From Lactiplantibacillus pentosus (GTDB taxonomy: Bacteria > Bacillota > Bacilli > Lactobacillales > Lactobacillaceae): 64,000 bases of DNA. The translations under genes were made by a program, and so were the position numbers. Below, in pieces: positions 10,981 through 19,957 of this stretch (position 1 is the first letter of the stretch; each line of letters starts with the position of its first letter). The notes beneath the pieces are model-generated. The model was given only the letters and a program-made list of their open reading frames with translations. It made no database searches and was not told where the DNA came from. The stretch covers positions 1,364,001-1,428,000 of the forward strand of contig NZ_CP032757.1 of the NCBI RefSeq assembly GCF_003641185.1, in the 5' to 3' direction.

Positions 10981-11021
10981 ACAGGTTCTTAGTCAAGTCT
11001 CATTGCGAGGGTACGATTAGA

Positions 11022-11063
11022 TAGCGAGAAGAATGTCGTAAAATTACGACTAACTTCTCGCTA
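11022..11063 (+). terminator. probable terminator of adhesin 1, displaced by the IS
   Basis: Perfect 10-bp stem TAGCGAGAAG (11022-11031) / CTTCTCGCTA (11054-11063), with an inner GTCGTAA/TTACGAC stem, followed by TTTTG. The IS insertion moved it about 850 bp from the adhesin stop. Confidence 0.75.
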
Positions 11064-11150
11064 TTTTGCGTGCAGAATCGTCGGTGCCAAAATAGAAAAG
11101 TGGGGGATGTTGTGAATTCGACAATTTTTCGCTACCCATTTTTCGCTAAT

Positions 11151-11187
11151 AAAAAGCGTACGCAGTCATTGGCTGCGTACGCTTTTT
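11151..11187. terminator. bidirectional terminator
   Basis: Perfect 15-bp inverted repeat AAAAAGCGTACGCAG (11151-11165) and CTGCGTACGCTTTTT (11173-11187) with a 7-base loop. It has a T run on either strand, so it serves the minus-strand kinase gene ending at 11208 and any plus-strand readthrough. Confidence 0.9.
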
Positions 11188-11207
11188 ATAAGAGATGATT
11201 CTGTTGA

Positions 11208-11855
11208 CTAAACACTGGCTGGGTTGCGAATCTTACCCAATTCAGCATCGATTTGTGCGAGTACGGCTTGTTGGTTCTCAGGTTTCTCTAAGTCGTATTG
11301 TTGTAAGTCGATCTTCATCTTAGGACTCGCATCATATTCGTCATACCACTTGCGGTAGGCGGTCCACATCTTGTAGTAATATGATTCAAGTTCAGGATTG
11401 TTATCGAATTGTTCGTAGTCCCGACCCCGCTTCTTGATCCGGTAGAGGATCGTATCGAAGTCGGTTTCGGAGTAGACCATCAAGTCCGGCGCCTTTTTAG
11501 GGAGCTCGGTTAATTCGGTCATCATATTGTCTAATAGTTGCAAGTAAACTTTCAGTTCAGTGTCAGAAATATTACCCTCAGCGTTGTTTTCTTTGGTAAA
11601 GAGGGCATCTTCGTAGATGGAGCGGTCGAGAACGTTGTTATCATCGGCCAATGCCTTCTTGATCATTGCAAAGCGCTTGTTGAGGAAATAGATTTGTAAT
11701 AGGAACCCGTAATTCTTTGGATCCGAATAGTAAAGTGGCAGTACTGGGTTGTCGCCAACCGGTTCGTAAAATGCCTTCGTTCCAAGGTGATCGGCAATCA
11801 GCCCCGTTAACGTGGTTTTGCCGACCCCAATCATTCCTGCTGTTATTATCACCAT
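11208..11855 (-). CDS. deoxynucleoside kinase (deoxyadenosine/deoxyguanosine kinase family)
   Basis: This 215-aa cytoplasmic enzyme phosphorylates deoxynucleosides to 5'-monophosphates for nucleotide salvage, using ATP. The P-loop G-M-I-G-V-G-K-T lies at residues 7-14. The family DRS motif is seen in NVLDRSIYEDALF, and the lid-type arginines in YRIKKRGRDYEQ. The length is normal for bacterial dNKs. The start at 11855 has a good ribosome site (AAAGAGGGGC). Lactobacilli often carry a tandem dak/dgk pair; only one copy is seen here, and the exact base preference cannot be read from the sequence. Confidence 0.9.
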   Translation of the reverse strand: MVIITAGMIGVGKTTLTGLIADHLGTKAFYEPVGDNPVLPLYYSDPKNYGFLLQIYFLNKRFAMIKKALADDNNVLDRSIYEDALFTKENNAEGNISDTELKVYLQLLDNMMTELTELPKKAPDLMVYSETDFDTILYRIKKRGRDYEQFDNNPELESYYYKMWTAYRKWYDEYDASPKMKIDLQQYDLEKPENQQAVLAQIDAELGKIRNPASV

Positions 11856-11959
11856 GATAGCCCCTCTTTATAAAAAATTGCACAATATATTGTATCTCAA
11901 AAAAAGTTGGAATACCATATAGACTTTTAATGAAAAATTTGCTTCGGTGCTATTTTGGG

Positions 11960-12343
11960 CTATTTTTTGGCTTGTTCCTTCAATAAATCACGAATTTCTT
12001 CCAAGTATTGCGCGGAAAGATCGACTTCTTCTTCATCCTCAGTTTCTTCCGGTTCATTTTTAACGACTTTATTAATAATTTTCACCAGAATGAACACAAC
12101 GATGGCGACGATGAAGAAATTAATGATGGCATTCAAAAATGACCCATACTTGAAGGTGGCATCACCGATACTGACTTTTAAGTTGGATAAATCGACACGA
12201 CCTAGGAAAATCCCAATCAACGGATTGATCAAGTTATCGGTTAACGATTTGACGATGGCGGTAAATGCAGACCCGATAATGACCCCAACGGCCAAGTCAA
12301 TCACGTTCCCACGAGCAATAAATTCCTTAAATTCTTTAATCAT
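11960..12343 (-). CDS. mscL: large-conductance mechanosensitive channel MscL
   Basis: This 127-aa membrane protein forms the homopentameric channel that opens on hypo-osmotic shock to release solutes. The N-terminus [20 protein letters not shown] is diagnostic of MscL. TM1 contains the gate region [17 protein letters not shown]2 is [20 protein letters not shown], and the charged C-terminal helix includes [17 protein letters not shown]. An upstream in-frame ATG at 12454 would add 37 unrelated residues. The ATG at 12343 is chosen because it has AAAGGAG about 10 bases before it and matches family length. Confidence 0.95.
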   Translation of the reverse strand: MIKEFKEFIARGNVIDLAVGVIIGSAFTAIVKSLTDNLINPLIGIFLGRVDLSNLKVSIGDATFKYGSFLNAIINFFIVAIVVFILVKIINKVVKNEPEETEDEEEVDLSAQYLEEIRDLLKEQAKK

Positions 12344-12681
12344 GTGACGAGCGCTCCTTTTTTGTTTAGCTGATAACAGTATAGCCAAAATCAAACGTTG
12401 ACTCAATTGATATACGAGATGAATTTCGGGGCAATTGGTGGTTAACCACAGCATACGCGGTCGAATTTTGCCCGTACTAACGATTTGTTTCGTTTGGATA
12501 GTGACCTAATCTGGTGGGCGCTGTGCTTGAGGCGGGGGTTTGGATGGGGAGCACAGCTGCACGTTATCGGTGGCTAGTGACTAGGATTCAAGACTTCGGG
12601 AACATGGCACGACAAGCTCGAATCAACCCCAGTATATCGGTTAGTCGCGAAAAGCGTTCAGTTACTGACAAAATCGATACA

Positions 12682-12717
12682 AAAAACGTCCCAACACAAG
12701 TGCGCCGAGACGTTTTT
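12682..12717 (-). terminator. terminator of the YhgE/Pip-like gene
   Basis: AAAAACGTC (12682-12690) pairs with GACGTTTTT (12709-12717), with a second inner GTG/CAC pairing. Reading the minus strand, the stem runs into a T tract. It lies 50 bp beyond the stop at 12767. The short plus-strand reading frame across this region (12514-12798) has no ribosome site and is not called. Confidence 0.7.
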
Positions 12718-12766
12718 AGACAGGTAGTCAATATTAAGCGGTGCACTGACCAATCATCATATCCGG

Positions 12767-15721
12767 TTAGTGTACGTCGGATTCATCGCTTGCTTTAGCT
12801 CGCAACCGACGCTGAATGTGCGTGGCTAGTTTACTCTGCGTCGCTTTGAGGGCAGCCGGGTCGTCGAAATCAATTTGTGCGAGCCGTGGGTAACGACGCA
12901 GGAAGAACAGCCCAGTAAAAGCAACGAATAGCGTGAGAAACAGTGTCAGGATGGCCAGCTCACCAAGTGCGGAATTGCCAGTCATTAAGGTTTGTCGTAA
13001 TCCGTTAACGCTGTAGCTCATCGGTAACCACGGGTGAATCATCTGGAAAAAGCGGCCGGATAGTTGAATCGGGTAAGTGCCGGCTGAACCGCCGAGCTGC
13101 AGGACCAGCAAGACCATGCTGAAGAAGGCACCGGCCTTGCCGAAGACGAGGTTCAGCCAGGCAACGATCGTCATGAACATTAGTGCCGTCAAAATCAGCA
13201 CTAACCAGGTAGCGAACGGATGAATCGGTGTGAGCGCATCGATGTGCATCATTAACCCGAGCATAATGGTGCTTTCCATTAGTGAAAAGACCAGCACTAG
13301 GATTGCCTTACTGCACCACCATTCGAAGGCGGATTTTGGATGCTTGCGTGGCGTATATAAATCAAACATCATGTTAAAGGCAAGCGCGCCGACAAACAGC
13401 GACACACTTAACATGTAGGGTGCCATGCCAGTTCCGTTGTTGGCAGCCTGATCTGGATCTGAATGCGTCGTCGTCACTGGTTTGGCGATTTGCTGATACG
13501 TCAAGCTGGACGGATTGACCTGGCCTTGCTCGGCGGCCGACCCTAATTTAGTCGCCAAAGTTTGATTGCCGCTTTGAATGGTCTGGTCAGCGGCCGTGAC
13601 CTGGTTCGCACCGTTGGCAAGTTGTTGCGCGCCACTTGCTAACTGTTGATTACCATTGGTGAGCTGGGTGTTGCCAGTCGTTAAAGAGTTGCCGTTAGCG
13701 GCGAGTTGGTTGAGACCATTGCCGACACGTTGCGCCCCGTTTGTAAGTTGGGTAACACCAGTCGTGAGGCCAGGCAATTTAGTCTGAATTGTGCCAAGCC
13801 CAGTCGCGATTTGATTGCTGCCGCGGGTGAGCTGGTTGCCTTGGCTACTGAGTTGGGCCGTTCCCGTCGCTAATTGTTGGGTTCCCGCTGCGACTTGACC
13901 AGCACCAGCGGCGAGCTGCTGACTGCGTTGGTTAAGTTGGTCGGTGCCTGTGCTTAACGCCTGGAAGCCCTGGGTCAGCTGTGTGCTAGTGGTCGTGAGT
14001 CCGGCCGTTCCGCTAGCTAGTTGCGTTGCGCCATTGGCCAGCGTCGTGATGCCGGTAGTGAGCTGTGGCAGGTCGGTCTTAAATTGGGTCAAACCAGTGT
14101 TCAGTTGGCTGGCCGCTGTTCCGGCAGTTTGAATGCCGTTAGTCAACCCTTGTGCGCCGGTAGCAAGCTGAGCGACTGAGCCGGCGAGGACCGTCTGCTG
14201 CTGATTGATGACGCTGAGGGCGTTAGTAAGGGCGGTCGCGTCAACAGTGGGCTGCTTAACTTGTGCGAGTGCAGTCGTCAAACTCGCAAGCACAGCGTTG
14301 ATGGCGTCCTGATTGGTTGACTGATCCACCGTCGCTAAAATGGCGGATTTTTGGGCAGCAGTTAGGTTTTGATGATCCGCTGTCGCGGCAACGTTGGTGC
14401 GGACCGTTGAACTAGCCTTGATGGCCGCTGACAGGGCGTTGAGTGCGCTGTTAACGGTGGTCAAGTCACTGCCCGTCGCTTGCTTTTGCAAGGCGGTCAC
14501 AGCTGTGTTGAGCGCTGCCTGGTCGCTGGTCCGGTGTTGCAGCTGATTTTGAAGCTGTTGCAGTCCGGCAGTTAGTGTTTGACTATGTGAATCTAGTGCT
14601 TGAAGGCCGGTGTTAAGCTGACTAGCGCCATCCGTAAGTGCGGTCGTTGCGCCAGTTAAACGGGTCGTTTGAGCTTGTAACTGGCTGGTGCCACGGCTAA
14701 GAATCGCGGCACCAGTATTGACCTGGCTCACACCGTCCACATAGCGATTCAGTCCCGTTCCAAATTGCTGCGTCCCAGTAGCTAATTGCGCCGTGCCATG
14801 ACTGAATTGCTGAGCACCAGTCGCCACTTGACCGGCACCGTTATTAACCGTGGTGGTGCCGACGTTAACTTGCTGAACGCCGGTGACGTAGCGATTGACG
14901 CCCTGATTCAGCACTTGAGCGCCGGTATTAAGTTGATCGAATCCAGTCACCAGCTGATTACTTTTGACGAGTAGTTGCGTCAGTCCAGCGACGACTTGTT
15001 GATTACCTGCTTGCAGTTGGTCGACGCCGTTAATATATCGATTTAAACCGATACGCATCGTTTGACTACCTTGTGCCAGTTTCAGTGAACTGGTAGCTAG
15101 CGTATCAAGGTGTGTGGCGAGCTGCCGATTGGCCGATGCCAGTTGGGTGCCACCGGTGGCGAGTTTTTGATTAGTCGTCGCAGCGGTTTTGAGACCGCCA
15201 TCTAGCTGCTTGATAGCTGCAAACATCGTCTTGGCATAGCTAGTCGTAATCGTTTGCGCAACGGATGTCCGAATTGCGCCGACCGCGGAAGTTGCCATTT
15301 TGCTGGCGACAAAGTTATGGCCAGCGCTCGTGTCATAGTGCAGCACCATCGCTTGTGGGTGCCGATTGAGCAAGGTCGTGGCGTGCTGCGAGAAGTTTGT
15401 AGGAATCGTGAGAACCATGTAGTAGCGGCCATTTTTTAATCCGGCTTGGGCTTGGTCTGCCGTCATCGCATGAAATTCCAGCGCATCGGATTGTTTGAGT
15501 GTGTGCGTCAGGTCGTGGCCGATACTGAGTCGGTGACCCTGGTATGTGACAGACTGGTCCTGGTTGACAACGGCGACTGGTAAGTGATTGAGCCGCCCGT
15601 ACGGATCCCACATTGACCGAAGAAATGTGACGGCGTATATCGATGGAATCAACATAATAATTGCCATGACGATCATCATAAATTTGTGGCGCTGCATATA
15701 GGCCCATTCTGCTTTAATCAT
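12767..15721 (-). CDS. YhgE/Pip-type ABC-2 family membrane protein with long heptad-like repeats
   Basis: This protein has about 984 aa. The N-terminal membrane helix (MMIVMAIIMLIPSIYAVTFL) and the following WDPYGRLNHLPVAVVNQD are characteristic of the YhgE/Pip family (phage infection protein in Lactococcus). A long extracellular stretch (about residues 170-750) is built of repeats of the type G-x-x-Q-L-x-x-G, predicted coiled coil or helical stalk. Five or six C-terminal helices resemble the ABC-2 transporter permease fold. In Lactococcus, Pip is a receptor for c2-type phages; the native role is export-like but not settled. The second ATG (15721) is preferred: AAGGGGGAG lies 8 bases before it, against 2 for the ATG at 15727. 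Confidence 0.85.
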   Translation of the reverse strand: MIKAEWAYMQRHKFMMIVMAIIMLIPSIYAVTFLRSMWDPYGRLNHLPVAVVNQDQSVTYQGHRLSIGHDLTHTLKQSDALEFHAMTADQAQAGLKNGRYYMVLTIPTNFSQHATTLLNRHPQAMVLHYDTSAGHNFVASKMATSAVGAIRTSVAQTITTSYAKTMFAAIKQLDGGLKTAATTNQKLATGGTQLASANRQLATHLDTLATSSLKLAQGSQTMRIGLNRYINGVDQLQAGNQQVVAGLTQLLVKSNQLVTGFDQLNTGAQVLNQGVNRYVTGVQQVNVGTTTVNNGAGQVATGAQQFSHGTAQLATGTQQFGTGLNRYVDGVSQVNTGAAILSRGTSQLQAQTTRLTGATTALTDGASQLNTGLQALDSHSQTLTAGLQQLQNQLQHRTSDQAALNTAVTALQKQATGSDLTTVNSALNALSAAIKASSTVRTNVAATADHQNLTAAQKSAILATVDQSTNQDAINAVLASLTTALAQVKQPTVDATALTNALSVINQQQTVLAGSVAQLATGAQGLTNGIQTAGTAASQLNTGLTQFKTDLPQLTTGITTLANGATQLASGTAGLTTTSTQLTQGFQALSTGTDQLNQRSQQLAAGAGQVAAGTQQLATGTAQLSSQGNQLTRGSNQIATGLGTIQTKLPGLTTGVTQLTNGAQRVGNGLNQLAANGNSLTTGNTQLTNGNQQLASGAQQLANGANQVTAADQTIQSGNQTLATKLGSAAEQGQVNPSSLTYQQIAKPVTTTHSDPDQAANNGTGMAPYMLSVSLFVGALAFNMMFDLYTPRKHPKSAFEWWCSKAILVLVFSLMESTIMLGLMMHIDALTPIHPFATWLVLILTALMFMTIVAWLNLVFGKAGAFFSMVLLVLQLGGSAGTYPIQLSGRFFQMIHPWLPMSYSVNGLRQTLMTGNSALGELAILTLFLTLFVAFTGLFFLRRYPRLAQIDFDDPAALKATQSKLATHIQRRLRAKASDESDVH

Positions 15722-16092
15722 TGTCATTACTCCCCCTTGTGGTGAAAGGTGTCAGGTAACACCGCTGGAAATTCGCCTGTGCACCAATGAGAATAACAGG
15801 TTTTAAATGAAGTGCCACATCAGTTTCCCCGCGTGTGAGGCTTATGCCACACTTGGGGCGTAAGTGGGGTGTAAAACGGCGCTGACATTTGGAGATTGTT
15901 AGTATGACGAACAGATCACCCATTACAGATGGGAATAGATGGGGTCTATTAAAATTCAAGTATACTTCCGGATATAGTTGGATTAGAAATTGCGGATTTG
16001 CTTTCTTGAACATGAGCGTACATTTATAATAAACGCAAGGGTAGGGGAATTGCATTAACGCTGAAGTTATTATTGGCGGATAATCGAAAGGA
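15722..16092. other. divergent intergenic region with an inverted repeat
   Basis: About 370 bp between divergent genes. It contains an interrupted inverted repeat CCCCGCGTGTG (15827-15837) / CACACTTGGGG (15848-15858) with a 10-base loop, and a nearby partly overlapping CACACTT/AAGTGGGGTG pairing. A TATAAT at 16025-16030 could be the -10 of the rightward gene. No coding sequence is credible here. The repeat could be an operator or a transcript hairpin. Confidence 0.45.
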
Positions 16093-18504
16093 ATGGCTAT
16101 TGTTATGAAAAATCCAATCATGTGTTGTGCCTTAGCCACTTTAGGGGTAAGTCAGGGGAAAATTGATAAGTTAGATCCCACCACTTGTCACTTTTATGAC
16201 TTAATCAATGAACAGCACGTTGCATTATTGTGGGAACAATTAGTGGGTCGTAAAAGTGCCCAAGCGGTGAGTCAAATCGAAGCTGCTCAAGTGAACTGGC
16301 GGCAAAATCATCCTGATCTGGCTGATTCGCTGTACTTTCTAGCAATCGTGGGCGCAAGTGATAAGTTAATCCGAAGCTTGCAACGAAATGGGGTCAGAAC
16401 GGTCTCACAACTAGATGATATGATTAGGCAACAAATGAAGATGCCAATCGATTGGCGGAAAAATCCAACGGAAAATGCTGCACTCGTACAAGCCTATTTT
16501 GATTGGAAAGTCACCAATCAATCGGAATTACAGCGGGAGCTTGAAACCAAGCCAGAGGTTGATTTGAGTGTGCGATTAGCGCAAGCTGCAAATCAGCAGC
16601 GAACCGCAGCAAGGCTTCAAAAGTGGTTTGGCGTTGAGAAAATTCCGAAGACGTTAATGGCATTTTTAACGTTAGACTTTAAGAAGAAAGACCTCCTAGT
16701 GAGTCGTTTGTCAGGGAAGACGTTACAAGAAATTGGTGATGAACATGGGCTGACGCGTGAGCGTGTTCGTCAGATCATTGCCAAAATGGTTCAGCAGCTT
16801 CCATTATTTGACGATGTTGAAAAATATCACAAATTAGTATTGACTTATGATATCCAACTCGATCAATTTTTAAACTATACTCAAGGGACTGAGGAAATAT
16901 ATACTTATTTGACTCTAAAGTATAAACGTCCTAAAACGCTGGCGTCATTGGACCAATACTTACTCGCACTGAATAAAGTGGCACCGGATGCTTTAGGGGT
17001 CCGATTGAATCAGCACGGAAAATTCATTAATCACGCGAATCAAGTGGTTCCTTTTTCGGCCGCCAATGTGATTGATGAAATTCTGTTTAACAATCGACGG
17101 GTCTTTGATAATGATGAAATGGTCGTTCAAATGAAAAGCTTTTTTGAAGCTCATGGTCAAATGCAGGCGACCGCCATCTCAGCTCGTGCGGTACTGGCTC
17201 AGATCGAACGACAAGCACATATTATTCAACGAACGAATGGCTACTTTCGGTACTATGAGTTGGAGTTGCACGATATACTGGACTATCTGGACGAGTTGAA
17301 TGCACTATTTGATGTTGCAGATGGCATTTATGGGATTGATTACTTTTTTGACCACAATCAGTCGCTGATGGCCGAACTAGGGCTGCAAGAAAGTTCTGAG
17401 TTAGCTAATTTGTTAAAAGGCTTGGGCTATGAGCGGTTTGAGCGCTTAAATACAATTGTTCGTCAGTCGCAGGTTTACATTGGGGCAATCAAGAATGATA
17501 CCCAGTGCAAGGAGCAATTTTATCTTGGTGTTTTTTCACAGTTTGACGGGCAATCATTGGCAGATACCGTTGACTACCTTGAAGCTAATTTTGCGCTTCA
17601 GCGTCCAACGATGTGGTCATACTTGGGAACAACTTATAAGCCATACATTCATCGCAATATGATCAATATGAATGTTAAGTTGCCCAGTGATGTAGATTTT
17701 TATCGTAAAATGAAAGTTGTTCTCAATGAACCAATATATCCTTATGACCAGGCTGCAGCGATTATTAAGCTAGTTGATCCGTCGATACAAGTGTCACCAT
17801 TACTGATGGATCGACTCGGTTACATCGAGCGAAGTGCCCTGTTAATGCAAAAATCTTATGCTTCTTTGAATGATGCAATTAGAGCACTGTGGTTGGCGGA
17901 TGACGAAATTTCAGTTGAGAAGGTTCAAGCTTATCCGAACAACTGGTTTAGATTCAAGGCGTATAATTTGGAATTGCAACATGACCTGGTTGCGATAGAT
18001 TCGACCCGTTACTTGACGGCGAAGGGATTGGGTCGCATTGGCGTGACCAAACCGGATATTGATCGGTTTCTGCAAGAAATCATGTCATTTATTGAGGATG
18101 ACGTCTTTTTCACTTGGAAATCGTTGCTTGATTCAGGCTTTGAAAGTGATTTTATGGCTAAATCTCAACTGAGCGACTTTGCGTATGAACGGTTGATTTT
18201 CACCATTCCGTCCATTAGAACCATCAAGACGCGAGGTTCAGTCTATGTTAATCAGAGTCATCCGACACCAAAATGTCCGCCATTAAATGATTTTTTTGCA
18301 CAAGAACTGGGTGGGCAGTCACGTGATATCGACGATTTTTTACGTGAGCTGAATCTTAAATTCGGCCTGGATGTGACTAGAACAAGAGCACTTGAGAAGT
18401 TGGCTAAGGGCCAATTAGCGTATTCAACAGAGACTAATCATATCTATCCAGATAAATTGAGTATGTATGAAGATACTTACCAAGAATTAGGAATCGATGT
18501 TTAA
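16093..18504 (+). CDS. large cytoplasmic protein with a sigma-70 region 4-like helix-turn-helix
   Basis: This 803-aa protein has no signal peptide or membrane segments. About residues 207-235 read LSGKTLQEIGDEHGLTRERVRQIIAKM, the classic sigma region 4 helix-turn-helix (E-R-V-R-Q-I), so DNA or RNA polymerase contact is likely. An earlier section (LAIVGASDKLIRSLQRNGVRTVSQLDDM) resembles a helix-hairpin-helix or alpha-CTD-like segment. The remaining 560 residues are unrecognised and end without known motifs. It is monocistronic, with its own terminator at 18597. GAAAGGA abuts the first ATG (16093), so the ATG at 16105 (MKNPIMCC) may be the real start, 12 bases from the Shine-Dalgarno. It could be a transcription regulator or a nucleic-acid-processing protein. 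Confidence 0.75.
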   Translation: MAIVMKNPIMCCALATLGVSQGKIDKLDPTTCHFYDLINEQHVALLWEQLVGRKSAQAVSQIEAAQVNWRQNHPDLADSLYFLAIVGASDKLIRSLQRNGVRTVSQLDDMIRQQMKMPIDWRKNPTENAALVQAYFDWKVTNQSELQRELETKPEVDLSVRLAQAANQQRTAARLQKWFGVEKIPKTLMAFLTLDFKKKDLLVSRLSGKTLQEIGDEHGLTRERVRQIIAKMVQQLPLFDDVEKYHKLVLTYDIQLDQFLNYTQGTEEIYTYLTLKYKRPKTLASLDQYLLALNKVAPDALGVRLNQHGKFINHANQVVPFSAANVIDEILFNNRRVFDNDEMVVQMKSFFEAHGQMQATAISARAVLAQIERQAHIIQRTNGYFRYYELELHDILDYLDELNALFDVADGIYGIDYFFDHNQSLMAELGLQESSELANLLKGLGYERFERLNTIVRQSQVYIGAIKNDTQCKEQFYLGVFSQFDGQSLADTVDYLEANFALQRPTMWSYLGTTYKPYIHRNMINMNVKLPSDVDFYRKMKVVLNEPIYPYDQAAAIIKLVDPSIQVSPLLMDRLGYIERSALLMQKSYASLNDAIRALWLADDEISVEKVQAYPNNWFRFKAYNLELQHDLVAIDSTRYLTAKGLGRIGVTKPDIDRFLQEIMSFIEDDVFFTWKSLLDSGFESDFMAKSQLSDFAYERLIFTIPSIRTIKTRGSVYVNQSHPTPKCPPLNDFFAQELGGQSRDIDDFLRELNLKFGLDVTRTRALEKLAKGQLAYSTETNHIYPDKLSMYEDTYQELGIDV

Positions 18505-18596
18505 TGAGCGCCATAAACGGTTCAAAAGCTACTCATGACCAATAAATCAACGTTTATTTAATCAAAAAATTTATTTTTAATGAAGCAATTTAGATG

Positions 18597-18643
18597 AAAT
18601 TAGGCTGACTAGTCCCAATGAAGACTGGTCAGCCTAATTTTTT
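18597..18643. terminator. strong terminator after the sigma-4-like gene
   Basis: An 18-bp stem, AAATTAGGCTGACTAGTC (18597-18614) with GACTGGTCAGCCTAATTT (18623-18640), one mismatch, then TTTTTT. It can act in both directions between the rightward gene and msrA (leftward). Confidence 0.9.
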
Positions 18644-18724
18644 GATAGTTATGATTTGACGCGAATTATGCCGCTTTCTACTGCGCTTATTTAGCGGATG
18701 TTGCATATCAAGAAGAAGCGCGTG

Positions 18725-19528
18725 TCACAACTTGTTTTTAAACGCCAGCCACTTCAAATAATGGTCATGCGCCTTTTTCATTCGTCGATAACGTTGCGGT
18801 TGCTTGCGGTAGAAATCCTGATGGTAATTTTCAGCCGGCCAGAAATGATTTAGTGGTTCAATTGCCACGACGATCGGTTGTTTGTAGCGCTTTGAATCAA
18901 TGACGGCTTGTTTAGACGCCGTGGCAATTTCCATTTGGCTTGGATTGGCGTAGAAAATAACGGGGCGATACTGGTTACCGCGGTCGTTGATCTGTCCAAA
19001 CTGGTCGGTCGGGTCAATCAGTTGCCAGTAAAGTTCGACAAGTTCCTGATAAGACGTTTTACGGGTATCATACCTGATTTCGACCGCTTCAACGTGGCCG
19101 GTGTACTGACCGCTAACTTGCTCATAGGTGGGCTGTTCCCACGAACCACCCGTGTAGCCAGAAGTGACGGCAATAATTCCGGGACGTTGATCGAAGGGCT
19201 CGACCATGCACCAAAAACAGCCGCCGGCAAACACGGCGCGTTCTTCATGAGGTGTATCGGCTTGTGGGACGTCGGCATAACTTGATTTGGGTACCACGGA
19301 CCCGTTACCAGTCATTGCCAAGTAGAAATCCATCACGTCCGGCGTGAGATTATCGCGAGTTGCGAGTGGCCGTAAATCGGCTTCTAGTTGCTTCAACTGA
19401 CCAGTTGGAGACAATTGTTGCGGATTATCCTTGGCTTGAACTAGTAAATGCCGCTCCCAGTCGCGGGTCGCGGGATTTAAGATTAGGTTGTATAGGTCGC
19501 GCATTAACGCGGCATTATTTGTTTTCAT
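18725..19528 (-). CDS. msrA: peptide-methionine (S)-S-oxide reductase MsrA
   Basis: This cytoplasmic thiol enzyme reduces methionine-S-sulfoxide in proteins back to methionine. The catalytic motif GCFWC lies at about residues 103-107. It is followed by [18 protein letters not shown] and DQGRQYRP-like ([12 protein letters not shown]) family blocks. At 267 aa it is longer than a minimal MsrA (about 170) because of an extra N-terminal domain of about 95 residues, common to one class of lactobacillus MsrA. No MsrB is adjacent. A weak GGGTGATTA precedes the ATG. Confidence 0.95.
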   Translation of the reverse strand: MKTNNAALMRDLYNLILNPATRDWERHLLVQAKDNPQQLSPTGQLKQLEADLRPLATRDNLTPDVMDFYLAMTGNGSVVPKSSYADVPQADTPHEERAVFAGGCFWCMVEPFDQRPGIIAVTSGYTGGSWEQPTYEQVSGQYTGHVEAVEIRYDTRKTSYQELVELYWQLIDPTDQFGQINDRGNQYRPVIFYANPSQMEIATASKQAVIDSKRYKQPIVVAIEPLNHFWPAENYHQDFYRKQPQRYRRMKKAHDHYLKWLAFKNKL

Positions 19529-19957
19529 GATTAATCACCCGCTGCTAGTTGATTGACTGTGTTGGGGGAGGCGTGGGAATTTAAGTTCGTTTCTGGTTTG
19601 GTTCGTTTGAATTAGGTACATTTTAGCATGGTGCGAGTGTATACACCTAACGCCATGATTGGGAGTTGTACGCTTTAGCAAAAATTATAGCTTGTTTTTC
19701 GCCAGGATGGATAGAAATAGAGGAGATTTGGCTTGGCAATCACGACTATATGTATTTTGTGCTCTAGGACAGACCCTTAACGTATCCCGATTTACTGATT
19801 CGCAAGAATATGGAATTAAAACATGTTCAAATCAGATTGGTACTTTACACTTCAAAATAAAGCGGTTGCATTTCCCCCAATCTTTCGCTAGAGTGGAATG
19901 GTAAACCTAAACTGACCGAGGATGGTCGTAGTGGACTGGATGAGAGGGACGATTGAT
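19529..19957. other. gene-free region between msrA and the HAD gene
   Basis: About 430 bp holding the promoters of two divergent genes. An 81-codon frame (19659-19904) is present but starts without a ribosome site, ends before the HAD gene and encodes nothing recognisable. I see no repeats or strong hairpins. Confidence 0.4.

Larger units (their letters stand above)
10140..10988 (+). mobile_element. IS5-family insertion sequence (IS427-like, 849 bp)
   Basis: Imperfect terminal inverted repeats are visible: GAAC(T)TGTTTAAAATCT at the left end and its complement with GAAC(C)TG at the right. The element is bounded by TTA on both sides (10137-10139 and 10989-10991), read as a 3-bp target duplication. 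Inside are two overlapping frames typical of IS5/IS427 transposases made by -1 frameshifting. It sits 21 bp after the adhesin stop codon and before the adhesin's probable terminator at 11022, so it separates the gene from its terminator without cutting the coding sequence. Confidence 0.88.

Noticed and set aside
12514..12798. 94-codon plus-strand frame between mscL and the YhgE-like gene
   Set aside because: It runs through the terminator hairpin at 12682-12717 and into the opposite gene, has no ribosome site and encodes no recognisable sequence.
19659..19904. 81-codon frame in the msrA/HAD interval
   Set aside because: No ribosome site, atypical composition and no operon context; treated as chance.
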